Shown here in pieces: positions 1 to 8,380 of a DNA stretch of 64,000 bases. The DNA comes from Lachnospiraceae bacterium (lineage in GTDB: Bacteria; Bacillota_A; Clostridia; Lachnospirales; Lachnospiraceae), in contig SFGN01000004.1 of assembly GCA_004556565.1 (NCBI GenBank), positions 62,001 to 126,000 on the forward strand, in the 5' to 3' direction. The notes beneath the pieces are model-generated. The model was given only the letters and a program-made list of their open reading frames with translations, searched no databases and had not been told where the DNA came from. Position numbers and translations under genes: made by a program. How positions within the stretch are numbered: the first letter of the stretch is position 1; each line of letters begins with the position of its first letter.

Positions 1-133
1 TTCTCTGATTACTGTTCCCCGGATTATTCATTTCTATAAACTATTATTAAGTGTCAGATTGTCAGATGCTGTCTGCCGGAAACGATTGTTTCGGGTATTC
101 ATAAAATCAGTTGTCTGCGTCATGCGTAAACGT

Positions 134-162
134 ATTATAGCATCGAAAATCGGAATGAAAAA
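134..162 (-). promoter_or_regulatory. Possible leftward promoter at window edge
   Basis: On the minus strand a TATAAT (139-134) lies 17 bases from a TTTTCA (162-157). It would transcribe leftward, out of the window, so the gene it serves is not visible. The -35 is weak, and this is a pattern match only. Confidence 0.35.
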
Positions 163-227
163 GTGTTTTTTTTCATCAGAAGGAAGGTTTTTTGTAGATA
201 ACTATGTGTGAAAACTGTGGATAACTT

Positions 228-1604
228 TTATTTCAAGAGATTTTCCCCTATATTTACGACATCTCCGGCCCCCATAGTTATCAACAGATCCCCTTCGGAA
301 CAGTGGTTTTCCAGAAATTCTTCAATTTCTCCGAATGACGGGAAATAATGAACGTCTGTTCCGAATTTGCGGACTTCCTCTGCCAATGCAGCTGAAGACA
401 TTCCCAGGGTGTCGGTTTCTCTTGCTGCATAAATATCCGCAAGCACCAGATGGTCTGTGTGCGAAAGCACTTCTGCAAATTCATGGAAAAATGCCTTGGT
501 GCGTGTATAGGTATGCGGCTGGAATACACACCATAATTCTTTGTGCGGGTAATGAGCCGCAGCGTTTAAGGTCGCCTGGATCTCTGTCGGGTGATGTGCA
601 TAATCATCTACAATCGTAACGCCGTTCAATGTCCCTTTATACTCGAATCTGCGGTCTGTTCCTTTAAAAGAAAGAAGTCCCTTCTGGATGGATTCTGCAG
701 GGATGTCCAAAAGTTCGGCAGCCGCGATCGCCGCAAGGGCATTTGAAACATTGTGGTCTCCTGTTACGGAAAGACGGATACGTCCGGCGGAAGTTCCTTT
801 TTTGAACAGTTCAAAGGAGACGCAGCCTGTATCGTCATACCTGATATTGTCTGCACTGTAATCAAATTCCGGAGAATTTCCATAAGTGACAGTCCTGCAG
901 GGCAGTCCGTCTGAAATTTCGGAATATGCGGGGATTTCCCCGTTAATGATTAAAGTTCCGTCGGCAGGCAGCAGGGCCGCAAACTGTCGGAAAGAGTGCC
1001 GGATATCTTCCAGATCTTTAAAGAAATCAAGATGATCTTCTTCGATGTTCAGGATAATGCTGATTTTCGGTGAAAAATTCAGGAAGCTGTTTGTGTATTC
1101 GCATGCTTCCGTAATGAAAGTCCCGGAATTGCCGACGCGGATATTTCCCCCGATCGCCTGAAGGATTCCGCCTACCGAAATAGTGGGGTCAAGCCCGCCG
1201 TCCAGCAGAATATGGGACAGCATGGATGTAGTTGTTGTCTTTCCGTGAGTTCCCGAAACGGCTATCGGTGTATCATAATTTTTCATAAGCTGCCCGAGGA
1301 GTTCTGCACGGGTCAGCATCGGAAGCTTACGGGCAACGGCCTCCATAAGCTCAGCATTAGTCCTGCTGATCGCTGCCGTGTAGACAACACAGTCAATGCC
1401 GTCAATAATATTTTCAGCCTTCTGGCCATAAAAAATCCGGGCACCCTTTTCTTCAAGATGCCGGGTAAGGCGGGATTCTTTTGCATCAGAGCCGGATACG
1501 GTAAAACCCTCTTTCAGCAGTATCTCGGCAAGCCCGCTCATGCTAATGCCCCCTATTCCTATAAAATGTACATGGATAGGATTTTTGAAATTAATTCTAT
1601 ACAT
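228..1604 (-). CDS. murC: UDP-N-acetylmuramate--L-alanine ligase
   Basis: Cytoplasmic ATP-dependent ligase that adds L-alanine to UDP-MurNAc, the first step of the peptidoglycan stem peptide. The 458-aa product is normal length. The N-terminal Rossmann segment shows HFIGIGGISMSG, the central Mur-ligase P-loop is GTHGKTTTT, and the C-terminal domain has the DDYAHHPTEI signature. I place the start at 1604, where the protein begins MYRINFKNPI, because AGAAGG sits 9 bases upstream; an in-frame ATG at 1649 has no such site. The gene diverges from glgC across a roughly 220-bp region containing an inverted repeat. It stands alone here, not in a dcw cluster. Identification is secure. Confidence 0.96.
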   Translation of the reverse strand: MYRINFKNPIHVHFIGIGGISMSGLAEILLKEGFTVSGSDAKESRLTRHLEEKGARIFYGQKAENIIDGIDCVVYTAAISRTNAELMEAVARKLPMLTRAELLGQLMKNYDTPIAVSGTHGKTTTTSMLSHILLDGGLDPTISVGGILQAIGGNIRVGNSGTFITEACEYTNSFLNFSPKISIILNIEEDHLDFFKDLEDIRHSFRQFAALLPADGTLIINGEIPAYSEISDGLPCRTVTYGNSPEFDYSADNIRYDDTGCVSFELFKKGTSAGRIRLSVTGDHNVSNALAAIAAAELLDIPAESIQKGLLSFKGTDRRFEYKGTLNGVTIVDDYAHHPTEIQATLNAAAHYPHKELWCVFQPHTYTRTKAFFHEFAEVLSHTDHLVLADIYAARETDTLGMSSAALAEEVRKFGTDVHYFPSFGEIEEFLENHCSEGDLLITMGAGDVVNIGENLLK

Positions 1605-1704
1605 ATTAATATACCTTCTTTTGAAAACATTTGGCCTGGTATTATACATACCTCCGCATTTAATATTATACTATATATGGAGAAAATTGAAAGAAGTTCT
1701 TTTT

Positions 1705-1784
1705 GTACATATTTTACAAAAAGTAAATATTTTAAACTGTTGATTTGTAAAATATGTGTACAGATACGAAAAGTATGATATAAT
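1705..1784 (+). promoter_or_regulatory. glgC promoter with overlapping inverted repeat
   Basis: A TATAAT lies at 1779-1784 upstream of glgC. The best -35 is TGTACA at 1757-1762. It falls in the right arm of an inverted repeat whose left arm is GTACATATTTTACAAA (1705-1720) and right arm TTTGTAAAATATGTGTAC (1744-1761, with two extra bases). An arm over the -35 is what an operator would look like. The same interval lies upstream of murC, so one regulator could affect both directions. The regulator is unknown. Confidence 0.5.
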
Positions 1785-1823
1785 AGAAATACTTAATATT
1801 TTAATCGGAAATGGGGTGACAGC

Positions 1824-3098
1824 ATGATAAAAAAAGAGATGATAGCCATGCTGCTTGCGGGAGGACAGGGCAGCAGGCTTGGAGTTCTTACGGCAAAAGT
1901 GGCCAAACCTGCGGTTGCGTTCGGCGGAAAGTACCGGATTATAGATTTCCCTCTCAGCAACTGTATTAATTCAGGAGTAGATACTGTAGGAGTTCTGACA
2001 CAATACCAGCCGCTGCGGCTGAATACGCATATCGGAATCGGAATCCCCTGGGATCTTGACCGGAACGTGGGCGGAGTTTCCATTCTCCCGCCGTATGAAA
2101 AAAGCACGAACAGCGAATGGTATACCGGAACGGCGAATGCGATTTATCAGAATCTGGATTATATGGAAATGTTTCATCCGGACTATGTGCTGATTCTTTC
2201 CGGTGATCATATTTATAAAATGGACTATGGAGTAATGCTGAACTTCCATAAAGAAAAGAATGCCGATGTCACGATTGCTGCGATGCAGGTGCCCATAGAA
2301 GAGGCGGGCCGCTTCGGAATTGTCGTGACGGATGAAAATGGCAGAATTAAGGATTTTGAGGAAAAGCCGGAAAAGCCAAGCAGCAATCTGGCATCTATGG
2401 GGATTTATATTTTCAGCTGGCCGGTTCTGAAGGATGCGCTGATCAAGCTTTCTTCACAGCCGAATTGTGATTTCGGGAAACATATAATTCCGTATTGCCA
2501 TGAGAAGAACGACAGGTTGTTTGCGTATGAATATAACGGCTACTGGAAGGATGTCGGAACATTGAAGTCATACTGGGAAGCCAACATGGAACTGATACAA
2601 CTGATTCCGGAGTTTAACCTGTATGAAGAGTTCTGGAAAATTTATACGAACAGTGCAAATCTTCCACCGCAGTATCTTGGTGAACAGGCTGTGATCGACA
2701 GATGCATTATCAGTAACGGCTCAGATATTTACGGGGAAGTACATAACTCGGTTCTCGGAACGGGTGTAACTGTAGGAAAAGGAAGTATTGTCAGGGACTC
2801 TATTATAATGAGAGACGTCACTATCGGTGAGAACTGTATTATTGATAAAGCAATCATTGCAGAAGATACAGTTATCGGAGAGCGGTCGGTGCTTGGAATC
2901 GGTCCGGAAGTGGAAAATAAATTTAAGCCGGACATTTACAGCGGCGGGCTGGTGACGGTCGGAGAAAAATCAGTGATTCCGCCGGGAGTACAGATCGGAA
3001 AGAACACGGCGGTCAGCGGAGTGACTACGGCGGAGGATTATGCCGGAGGCGTTCTTGCGGGCGGTGAGACTTTGATAAAGGCAGGTGAACGGTCATGA
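1824..3098 (+). CDS. glgC: Glucose-1-phosphate adenylyltransferase
   Basis: ADP-glucose pyrophosphorylase, the committed step of bacterial glycogen synthesis (glucose-1-phosphate + ATP to ADP-glucose). The 424-aa protein has an N-terminal nucleotidyltransferase fold opening LLAGGQGSRLG with the KPAVAFGGKYRIIDF substrate-site stretch, and a C-terminal left-handed beta-helix of hexapeptide-like repeats from about residue 290. The start follows a GGGGTGA ribosome site. The stop overlaps the start of glgD (ATGA at 3095), so the two are translationally coupled. In Firmicutes GlgC normally forms a hetero-oligomer with GlgD; that is inferred from the family. glgA, glgB and glgP are not in the window. 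Confidence 0.95.
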   Translation: MIKKEMIAMLLAGGQGSRLGVLTAKVAKPAVAFGGKYRIIDFPLSNCINSGVDTVGVLTQYQPLRLNTHIGIGIPWDLDRNVGGVSILPPYEKSTNSEWYTGTANAIYQNLDYMEMFHPDYVLILSGDHIYKMDYGVMLNFHKEKNADVTIAAMQVPIEEAGRFGIVVTDENGRIKDFEEKPEKPSSNLASMGIYIFSWPVLKDALIKLSSQPNCDFGKHIIPYCHEKNDRLFAYEYNGYWKDVGTLKSYWEANMELIQLIPEFNLYEEFWKIYTNSANLPPQYLGEQAVIDRCIISNGSDIYGEVHNSVLGTGVTVGKGSIVRDSIIMRDVTIGENCIIDKAIIAEDTVIGERSVLGIGPEVENKFKPDIYSGGLVTVGEKSVIPPGVQIGKNTAVSGVTTAEDYAGGVLAGGETLIKAGERS

Positions 3099-4207
3099 GA
3101 GCAGTAGGATTGATTCTCGCAGGAGGAAGCAGCCGGAGAATGCAGGAACTGACGAGGAACAGAGCGGCGGCAGCCCTGCCGGTCGCATCAAGCTACAGGG
3201 CGATTGATTTTGCATTGAGTAATATGATGAATTCTCGTGTACAGAAGGTTGCAGTGCTGACACAATACAACGCAAGATCCCTGAATGAGCATCTGAATTC
3301 CTCAAAGTGGTGGGATTTCGGACGTAAGCAGGGCGGATTGTATGTATTTACCCCCACGATCACTGTTGATAACGGCTACTGGTATCGTGGAACGGCTGAT
3401 GCTATTGCACAGAATCTGGATTTCCTAAGAGATTGTCATGAGCCGTATGTGATCATTGCATCCGGGGATGCGGTATATAAAATGGATTATAATAAAGTGC
3501 TGGAGTATCATACAGAGAAAAAGTCGGATATCACGGTTGTCGTAAAAGAACTTGGTCCGGGAGAAGATGCAACACGTTTCGGAACAGTAAAAATGGATGA
3601 ATCCGGAAGGATTGAAGAATTTGAAGAAAAGCCTATGGTGACAAGTTCAAAGACCGTATCCACAGGAATCTATGTCATGCGGAGACGCCAGCTTATTGAT
3701 TTGATCGAGCATTGTGCGGAGGAAGAACGGTTCGATTTTGTAAACGATATACTGATCAGATATAAAAATTTGAAACGGATTTATGGCTATAGAATAGACA
3801 GTTACTGGAAGAATATCGCAGCGGTGGATTCCTATTATCAGGCTAATATGGATTTTCTTAAACCGGAGATCAGAAACTATTTCTTCAAGGAAATGCCGGT
3901 GGTTTGTTCCAAAGTAGCAGACCTTCCGCCTGCAAAATATAATCCGGGAGCGGTTGTGAGGAACAGTCTGGTCGGAAGCGGAAGCATTATTAACGGGATT
4001 GTTGAAAATTCAGTTGTTTTCAAAAAAGTATTTGTTGGGAATAATTGCGTGATAAAAAATTCAGTTATTTTAAATGATGTGTATCTGGGTGATAATGCAT
4101 ATATTGAAAACTGTATTGTTGACAGCCGCAACACAATCCGGGCAAACACAAGGCATGTCGCGGGAAAAGGTATAGAAGTAGTCGTCGAAGAGGCGAAAAG
4201 TAAGTAG
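3095..4207 (+). CDS. glgD: Glucose-1-phosphate adenylyltransferase subunit GlgD
   Basis: GlgC paralogue that acts as the regulatory or accessory subunit of ADP-glucose pyrophosphorylase in Gram-positive bacteria. The 370-aa protein keeps the fold (LILAGGSSRRMQEL, SSYRAIDFALSN, C-terminal beta-helix repeats) but its nucleotide loop has diverged: it reads GGSSRRMQELT where GlgC has GGQGSRLGVLT. This is typical of GlgD, which has little activity of its own. Its start overlaps the glgC stop by four bases. Operon membership with glgC is certain from the overlap, and co-transcription of spoVG 45 bp downstream is likely. Confidence 0.93.
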   Translation: MRAVGLILAGGSSRRMQELTRNRAAAALPVASSYRAIDFALSNMMNSRVQKVAVLTQYNARSLNEHLNSSKWWDFGRKQGGLYVFTPTITVDNGYWYRGTADAIAQNLDFLRDCHEPYVIIASGDAVYKMDYNKVLEYHTEKKSDITVVVKELGPGEDATRFGTVKMDESGRIEEFEEKPMVTSSKTVSTGIYVMRRRQLIDLIEHCAEEERFDFVNDILIRYKNLKRIYGYRIDSYWKNIAAVDSYYQANMDFLKPEIRNYFFKEMPVVCSKVADLPPAKYNPGAVVRNSLVGSGSIINGIVENSVVFKKVFVGNNCVIKNSVILNDVYLGDNAYIENCIVDSRNTIRANTRHVAGKGIEVVVEEAKSK

Positions 4208-4252
4208 TCCAATGATAAAGCGGGAGGAATGGTTGGAGAAAGGAGTATGATT

Positions 4253-4540
4253 ATGCAAATCACAGATGTGCGTATACGGAAGATTGAAAAGGAGGGGAAA
4301 CTCAAAGCGATAGCTTCGGTTACGTTCGATGAGGAGTTCGTGGTTCATGACATCAAAATAATCGAGGGGGAAAAAGGTCTGTTCATTGCAATGCCCAGTA
4401 AATGTTCGGCAGACGGGGAATACAGAGATATAGCTCACCCGATTAATTCGGAGACGCGCGGTAAGCTGCAGTCCACAATTTTGAAGAAATATCAGGAGAC
4501 GGTTGAGGAAGAACCGGAATATGAATGGGATGAAATGTGA
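4253..4540 (+). CDS. spoVG: Septation/sporulation regulator SpoVG
   Basis: Small (95 aa) nucleic-acid-binding regulator conserved in Firmicutes, linked to asymmetric septation, sporulation and global gene control. The protein starts MQITDVRIRKI and contains the family segments FDEEFVVHDIKIIEG and DIAHPI. Three in-frame ATGs exist (4229, 4247, 4253). I choose 4253 because GAAAGGAG is 7 bases upstream and this gives the family's normal N-terminus. It follows glgD with no terminator visible between, and is followed by a hairpin terminator at 4626-4660. Confidence 0.92.
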   Translation: MQITDVRIRKIEKEGKLKAIASVTFDEEFVVHDIKIIEGEKGLFIAMPSKCSADGEYRDIAHPINSETRGKLQSTILKKYQETVEEEPEYEWDEM

Positions 4541-4625
4541 CAGATACTAATTAAGCAGAGGAAGTACTCTTTTCAATGTTATTTGATTGAAGATGCTAAA
4601 TTGCAGCAAAGTAAAAACAGGAAAG

Positions 4626-4660
4626 CCGGAACCTGCGTGATGCAGGAACCGGTTTTCTTT
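4626..4660. terminator. Hairpin terminator between convergent genes
   Basis: CCGG-AA-CCTGC and GCAGG-AA-CCGG pair around a GTGAT loop and are followed by TTTTCTTTT. It sits between spoVG and the convergent pseudouridine synthase gene, whose stop codon begins at 4660. The A-rich left flank means it could also serve the minus strand. Confidence 0.75.
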
Positions 4661-5334
4661 TATGGCTTGATAAAATTCTTGTAAAACTCAGGAGTATAGC
4701 TGAATTCCATGCGTTTTCCGGATGTTGGATGGAAAAAGGACAGTTTCCGGGCACTGAGTTTTAATTGCGCTCCGGGACGGCCTGCTGCATCGGAAATGCC
4801 ATATTTTTGGTCGCCTTCAATCGGGCATCCGATAGCTGCCATCTGAACACGTATCTGATGATGTCTGCCGGTGTCAAGTGTAATCTCCGCTGCGGCCAGG
4901 TGTCCGTATGCTGTAAGAATCCGGTAGTGCAGGCGTGCCTCTTTTGCATCAGGTGTGTCTTGTGTGCATATGCGCGAAGTGTTTGTGCGCCCGTCTTTTA
5001 TCATATAGTGTACGAGATTGTCTTCCATTTTGTCAGGGATGGAACTAAGGATGGCGATATATTGTTTATGAAATCCCGATGCCTGCAGCTGAGAACTCAG
5101 GTTTTTTGCAGCATCAGGTGTTTTTGCAAATACAAGAAGCCCTTCGACCGGCTGGTCAAGCCTGTGGATAACGGCAAGGTAGGGATATTTTTTTTGAGGG
5201 CTGCTTTTGTACAGGTGGTTTTTCAGGATGCTGACCATGTCAGGAATTCGGATTCTGCTGCTTTGGGTCGGAGTCCCTGCCGGTTTGATGCAGACAAGCA
5301 GCTGCGGGTCCTCATATAAGATGTTAAGTTTCAT
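4660..5334 (-). CDS. RluA-family 23S/tRNA pseudouridine synthase
   Basis: Isomerises specific uridines in RNA to pseudouridine. The 224-aa protein carries the catalytic motif HRLDQPVEGLLVFAKT, whose Asp is the nucleophile; canonical RluA enzymes read HRLDxxTSG here, so the residues after the Asp are a variant. RHHQIRVQMAAIGCPI matches the second family motif. No S4 domain is present at the N-terminus, unlike RluD or RluC. The start at 5334 is preceded by GGGAG with 9-base spacing; an upstream in-frame ATG at 5403 lacks a site. The target uridine cannot be predicted from sequence. Confidence 0.88.
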   Translation of the reverse strand: MKLNILYEDPQLLVCIKPAGTPTQSSRIRIPDMVSILKNHLYKSSPQKKYPYLAVIHRLDQPVEGLLVFAKTPDAAKNLSSQLQASGFHKQYIAILSSIPDKMEDNLVHYMIKDGRTNTSRICTQDTPDAKEARLHYRILTAYGHLAAAEITLDTGRHHQIRVQMAAIGCPIEGDQKYGISDAAGRPGAQLKLSARKLSFFHPTSGKRMEFSYTPEFYKNFIKP

Positions 5335-5490
5335 GAAAATATTCTCCCGGTAAATGATAACTTGACTTTTATTGATAATCTGTCTAAACTGATTATCATA
5401 CAAAGAAATTTTCGGGTCAAGATGATAATTTCAGAATTACCGGGTTTTGAAACAAAAATTCAAAAAACGGTGGAACATCAGGAGGTCAGG

Positions 5491-6909
5491 ATGAACAGTC
5501 GTGAGTGGGAACGGTTTGGGGAAGAAGTTATCAGAAATGTTCAGGAAGCTGTGGATTCAAAGGATTTCAGCAGATTAAACAGGACGATTATGGATTCTCT
5601 CGGAGGAGCTGCGGACGGGATTGCAAGAAGTGTCAGAGATGCCGGCGGAAGAAGATATCAGGGTGGTAGATATCAGTACAGCCAGACCGGGAAAAATGCA
5701 TCGGGTGGCGGCTATCAACATCGTCAGGCCGGAGAAAATGTATCGGGTGGCGGATATCAATACCGTCAGGCCGGAAAAGGTGCATCGGGGAGCGGGTACC
5801 GGTATGGTCGGCAGGAGGGAAATACATCAGGCAGCGGTTATCAATATGGGCAGGCACAGGAAGGTTCTCCTGATGCTGAAGTCTGGAAGAGCAGGGAAAA
5901 AGCGAAAACAACTTCATTAGAACCGAAGTTGTATGCAGATACGATTGTAGCAAAGGTTTCAGGAATATTGCTGACAGTCCTGGGATGGACGGGCGGAATC
6001 ACGTTTCTTCTTGGAGCTGCAGGTTCGGCGGCAGCAGCGGTTTTCCTGGATGTCAATGCCTGGGCAGTATCAATTATCTGCACTGCCCTGGCGGCAGGAT
6101 TTGGGATTGCAGCATCAGCGGGCATGAAGATAGGCAGGAGAGAGAAGCGGTTTAAAAAATATATACAATGTCTGGAGGACAAAGAATACTGTGATATCCG
6201 TAAACTGGCAGAACAGACCGGAAAAACAGAAAAATTTGTAGTAAAAGATCTTCAGAAAATGATGAAAAAAAGATGGTTCCGGCAGGGACATCTGGATGAG
6301 AAAAAGACATGTCTGATGACCAGCCATTCGGCATATGAGCAGTATCAAAAACTGATTGAGCAGACCGAACAGCAAAAACTGGAAGATGAGGAAAGAAAGA
6401 GGCAGGCACAGCGCGAGCGCGAAGAGCAGGAACGGCGCGGTATTACAGAGGAAGTAAGGGCAGTCATCAAAAGCGGACAGGAGTATATCAGGAAAATCCA
6501 TGCATGCAATGATGATATTCCGGGTGAAGAGATTTCAGTTAAGATTTCAAGAATCGAAATGCTGGTCGACAGGATTCTGGCAAGGGTCGAGCAAAATCCG
6601 GAGCAGGTATCGGATATTAACAGGATGATGGGATATTATCTTCCGACAACAGTGAAGCTCCTGGAGGCATATGCGGATCTTGATGCCCAGCCGGTACAGG
6701 GTGAGAATATTATTTCCTCAAAAAGAGAAATAGAAAAAACATTGGATACCTTGAATATTGCATTTGAAAAACTGCTGGATGACATGTTTCAGGATACCGC
6801 ATGGGATGTGTCCTCCGACATTTCAGTCCTTCATACTATGCTGGCACAGGAGGGGCTTACGGATAACGGATTATCCGGAAAAAACCGGAAACAGGGAAAT
6901 AACAGGTAA
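5491..6909 (+). CDS. XpaC-like membrane protein with Gly/Tyr/Gln repeats
   Basis: Member of the 5-bromo-4-chloroindolyl phosphate hydrolysis (XpaC) family, whose biochemical role is unclear. The family is characteristically encoded next to TelA, as here. The start at 5491 follows CAGGAGG with 5-base spacing and gives 472 aa. Residues 60-129 are five 14-residue repeats of the type GYQYRQAGKNASGG. Two hydrophobic helices follow at about 155-178 and 182-203. Next comes a basic XpaC-like region (residues 210-300) with a predicted helix-turn-helix-like stretch (IRKLAEQTGKTEKFVVKDL), then a charged coiled coil rich in EERKRQAQRERE. The name should not be read as proof of phosphatase activity. Confidence 0.8.
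   Translation: MNSREWERFGEEVIRNVQEAVDSKDFSRLNRTIMDSLGGAADGIARSVRDAGGRRYQGGRYQYSQTGKNASGGGYQHRQAGENVSGGGYQYRQAGKGASGSGYRYGRQEGNTSGSGYQYGQAQEGSPDAEVWKSREKAKTTSLEPKLYADTIVAKVSGILLTVLGWTGGITFLLGAAGSAAAAVFLDVNAWAVSIICTALAAGFGIAASAGMKIGRREKRFKKYIQCLEDKEYCDIRKLAEQTGKTEKFVVKDLQKMMKKRWFRQGHLDEKKTCLMTSHSAYEQYQKLIEQTEQQKLEDEERKRQAQREREEQERRGITEEVRAVIKSGQEYIRKIHACNDDIPGEEISVKISRIEMLVDRILARVEQNPEQVSDINRMMGYYLPTTVKLLEAYADLDAQPVQGENIISSKREIEKTLDTLNIAFEKLLDDMFQDTAWDVSSDISVLHTMLAQEGLTDNGLSGKNRKQGNNR
5668..5877 (+). repeat. Five tandem 42-bp units inside xpaC-like gene
   Basis: Five in-frame 42-base units encode 14-residue repeats (RYQYSQTGKNASGG, GYQHRQAGENVSGG, GYQYRQAGKGASGS, GYRYGRQEGNTSGS, GYQYGQAQEGSPDA). 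Units diverge from one another but keep phase, so they probably arose by in-frame duplication and may vary in copy number between strains. Confidence 0.88.
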
Positions 6910-6989
6910 AAAATTTGCATCGGGAAATAACCGCCAAATGGATTAAAATACGGAAGACTAAAATAACAAAGAAAAAGACGGAGGGTATT

Positions 6990-8135
6990 ATGAGCAACGA
7001 ATTTGAAGAATTTAAAACAGCACCTACATTGACGTTGGATCCGTTTCAGGATGTGCCGAAAACAGCTCCTGAAGTGCCGGCAGCAATTGAAGAAGAGAAA
7101 CCATTGTTTGATGAGAGTGTCCTGACAGAGCAGGAAAAACAGATGGTGGAACAGTTTGCAGAGCAGATAGACCTGTCAGATTCCAGAGTGATCCTTCAGT
7201 ATGGGGCAGGGACGCAGAAAAAAATGGCAGATTTCTCTGAGGGAGCACTGGAAAATGTGCGAACAAAAGATTTGGGAGAGGTCGGAGAGCTGCTGTCAGG
7301 AGTTGTAAAAGAGCTGAAAGAATTTGATGAGGAAGAGGATAAAGGCTTTTTCAGCTTTTTGAAAAAGCCGGCTGCAAAAATTGAGTCAATGAAAACCAAA
7401 TATACGAAAGCAGAATCCCATATTACGCAGATTTGTAAAGTGCTGGATACTCATCAGGTGCAGTTATTAAAAGATATTGCAATCCTGGATAAAATGTATG
7501 AGCTGAATCTGACCTATTTTAAAGAGCTGACCATGTATATTATGGCAGGAAAGAAAAAGCTGGCACAGACTCGTGCGGGCAGGCTGAAAGAACTGGTCGA
7601 TAAGGCGCAGCGGACAGGGCTTGCGGAAGATGTGCAGGCGGCAAGAGATATGGACTCTATGTGCACAAGATTTGAGAAAAAGCTCCATGACCTTGAACTG
7701 ACCCGCCAGATATGTCTCCAGACAGCACCGCAGATCCGCCTGATCCAGGAAAATGACACTGTTATGGCTGAAAAAATTCAGTCCACACTGGTAAATACAA
7801 TTCCGCTCTGGAAGAGTCAGATGGTAATAGCGCTTGGAATCGAGCATTCGGCACAGGCAGCCGCAGCACAGCGTGAAGTAACGGATATGACAAATGAACT
7901 TCTGAAAAAGAACGCTGAGAAACTTAAAGTTGCTACGGTCGAAACAGCCAAAGAGTCGGAGCGCGGTATTGTGGATATGGAAACGTTAAAAGCAACAAAT
8001 GAGTCGCTTATTTCCACACTGGATGAGGTGATGCATATTCAGGCCGAGGGACGTCAGAAACGCAAAGAGGCTGAAGCAGAAATGCTTCATCTGGAGGAAG
8101 AATTGAAAGTAAAGCTTTTGCAGATTCAGGGATAA
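6990..8135 (+). CDS. TelA-like toxic anion resistance family protein
   Basis: Family PF05816 (TelA/KlaA), named for tellurite resistance but in Firmicutes mostly linked to envelope stress or antimicrobial tolerance. The product is 381 aa, soluble and largely alpha-helical. The family signature region appears as LKDIAILDKMYELNLTYFKELTMYIMAGKKKL and later IPLWKSQMVIALGIEHSAQ, shown here only in part: key stretches are MYELNLTYFKELTMYI and IPLWKSQMVIALGIE. The start at 6990 follows GGAGGG; an in-frame ATG at 6915 would read through linker-like sequence. It lies 80 bp after the XpaC-like gene, so the two probably form one operon. The protein's own function is not established. Confidence 0.85.
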   Translation: MSNEFEEFKTAPTLTLDPFQDVPKTAPEVPAAIEEEKPLFDESVLTEQEKQMVEQFAEQIDLSDSRVILQYGAGTQKKMADFSEGALENVRTKDLGEVGELLSGVVKELKEFDEEEDKGFFSFLKKPAAKIESMKTKYTKAESHITQICKVLDTHQVQLLKDIAILDKMYELNLTYFKELTMYIMAGKKKLAQTRAGRLKELVDKAQRTGLAEDVQAARDMDSMCTRFEKKLHDLELTRQICLQTAPQIRLIQENDTVMAEKIQSTLVNTIPLWKSQMVIALGIEHSAQAAAAQREVTDMTNELLKKNAEKLKVATVETAKESERGIVDMETLKATNESLISTLDEVMHIQAEGRQKRKEAEAEMLHLEEELKVKLLQIQG

Positions 8136-8247
8136 AGATTCAAAATAAGGCTGCTGTTCACCGGAGGCGGTGTGTTCATTGCACAGTACCGGGGAAGTGT
8201 AGTGTGATAAAATAGTATAAAATATAGAAAACGATACACCTCAATTC

Positions 8248-8276
8248 TTGACAAGGAGGAAGGTATCGGGTAGAAT
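8248..8276 (+). promoter_or_regulatory. Near-consensus promoter for proS
   Basis: TTGACA (8248-8253), a 17-base spacer and TAGAAT (8271-8276) lie about 105 bases upstream of the proS start. I looked for a T-box core in the leader between this promoter and proS and found none. Confidence 0.75.
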
Positions 8277-8380
8277 TTTACGCGCAGGAGCGGATTCCGA
8301 AGAATTGATTTATTTCGGAAAAAATGTTCATGAGCTAAAATATTGTCTGAAAGGACAGAAGACATACAGGGAGAAGAGCA

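Noticed and set aside
217..225. TGTGGATAA, a perfect DnaA-box sequence, near the murC stop
   Set aside because: Only one box is present, with no cluster, no AT-rich unwinding region and no dnaA or dnaN nearby, so it is not evidence of an origin.
8136..8380. Possible T-box or riboswitch upstream of proS
   Set aside because: There is no GGTGGTACCACG-like core, no terminator/antiterminator pair, and the promoter at 8248 leaves only about 100 bases of leader.
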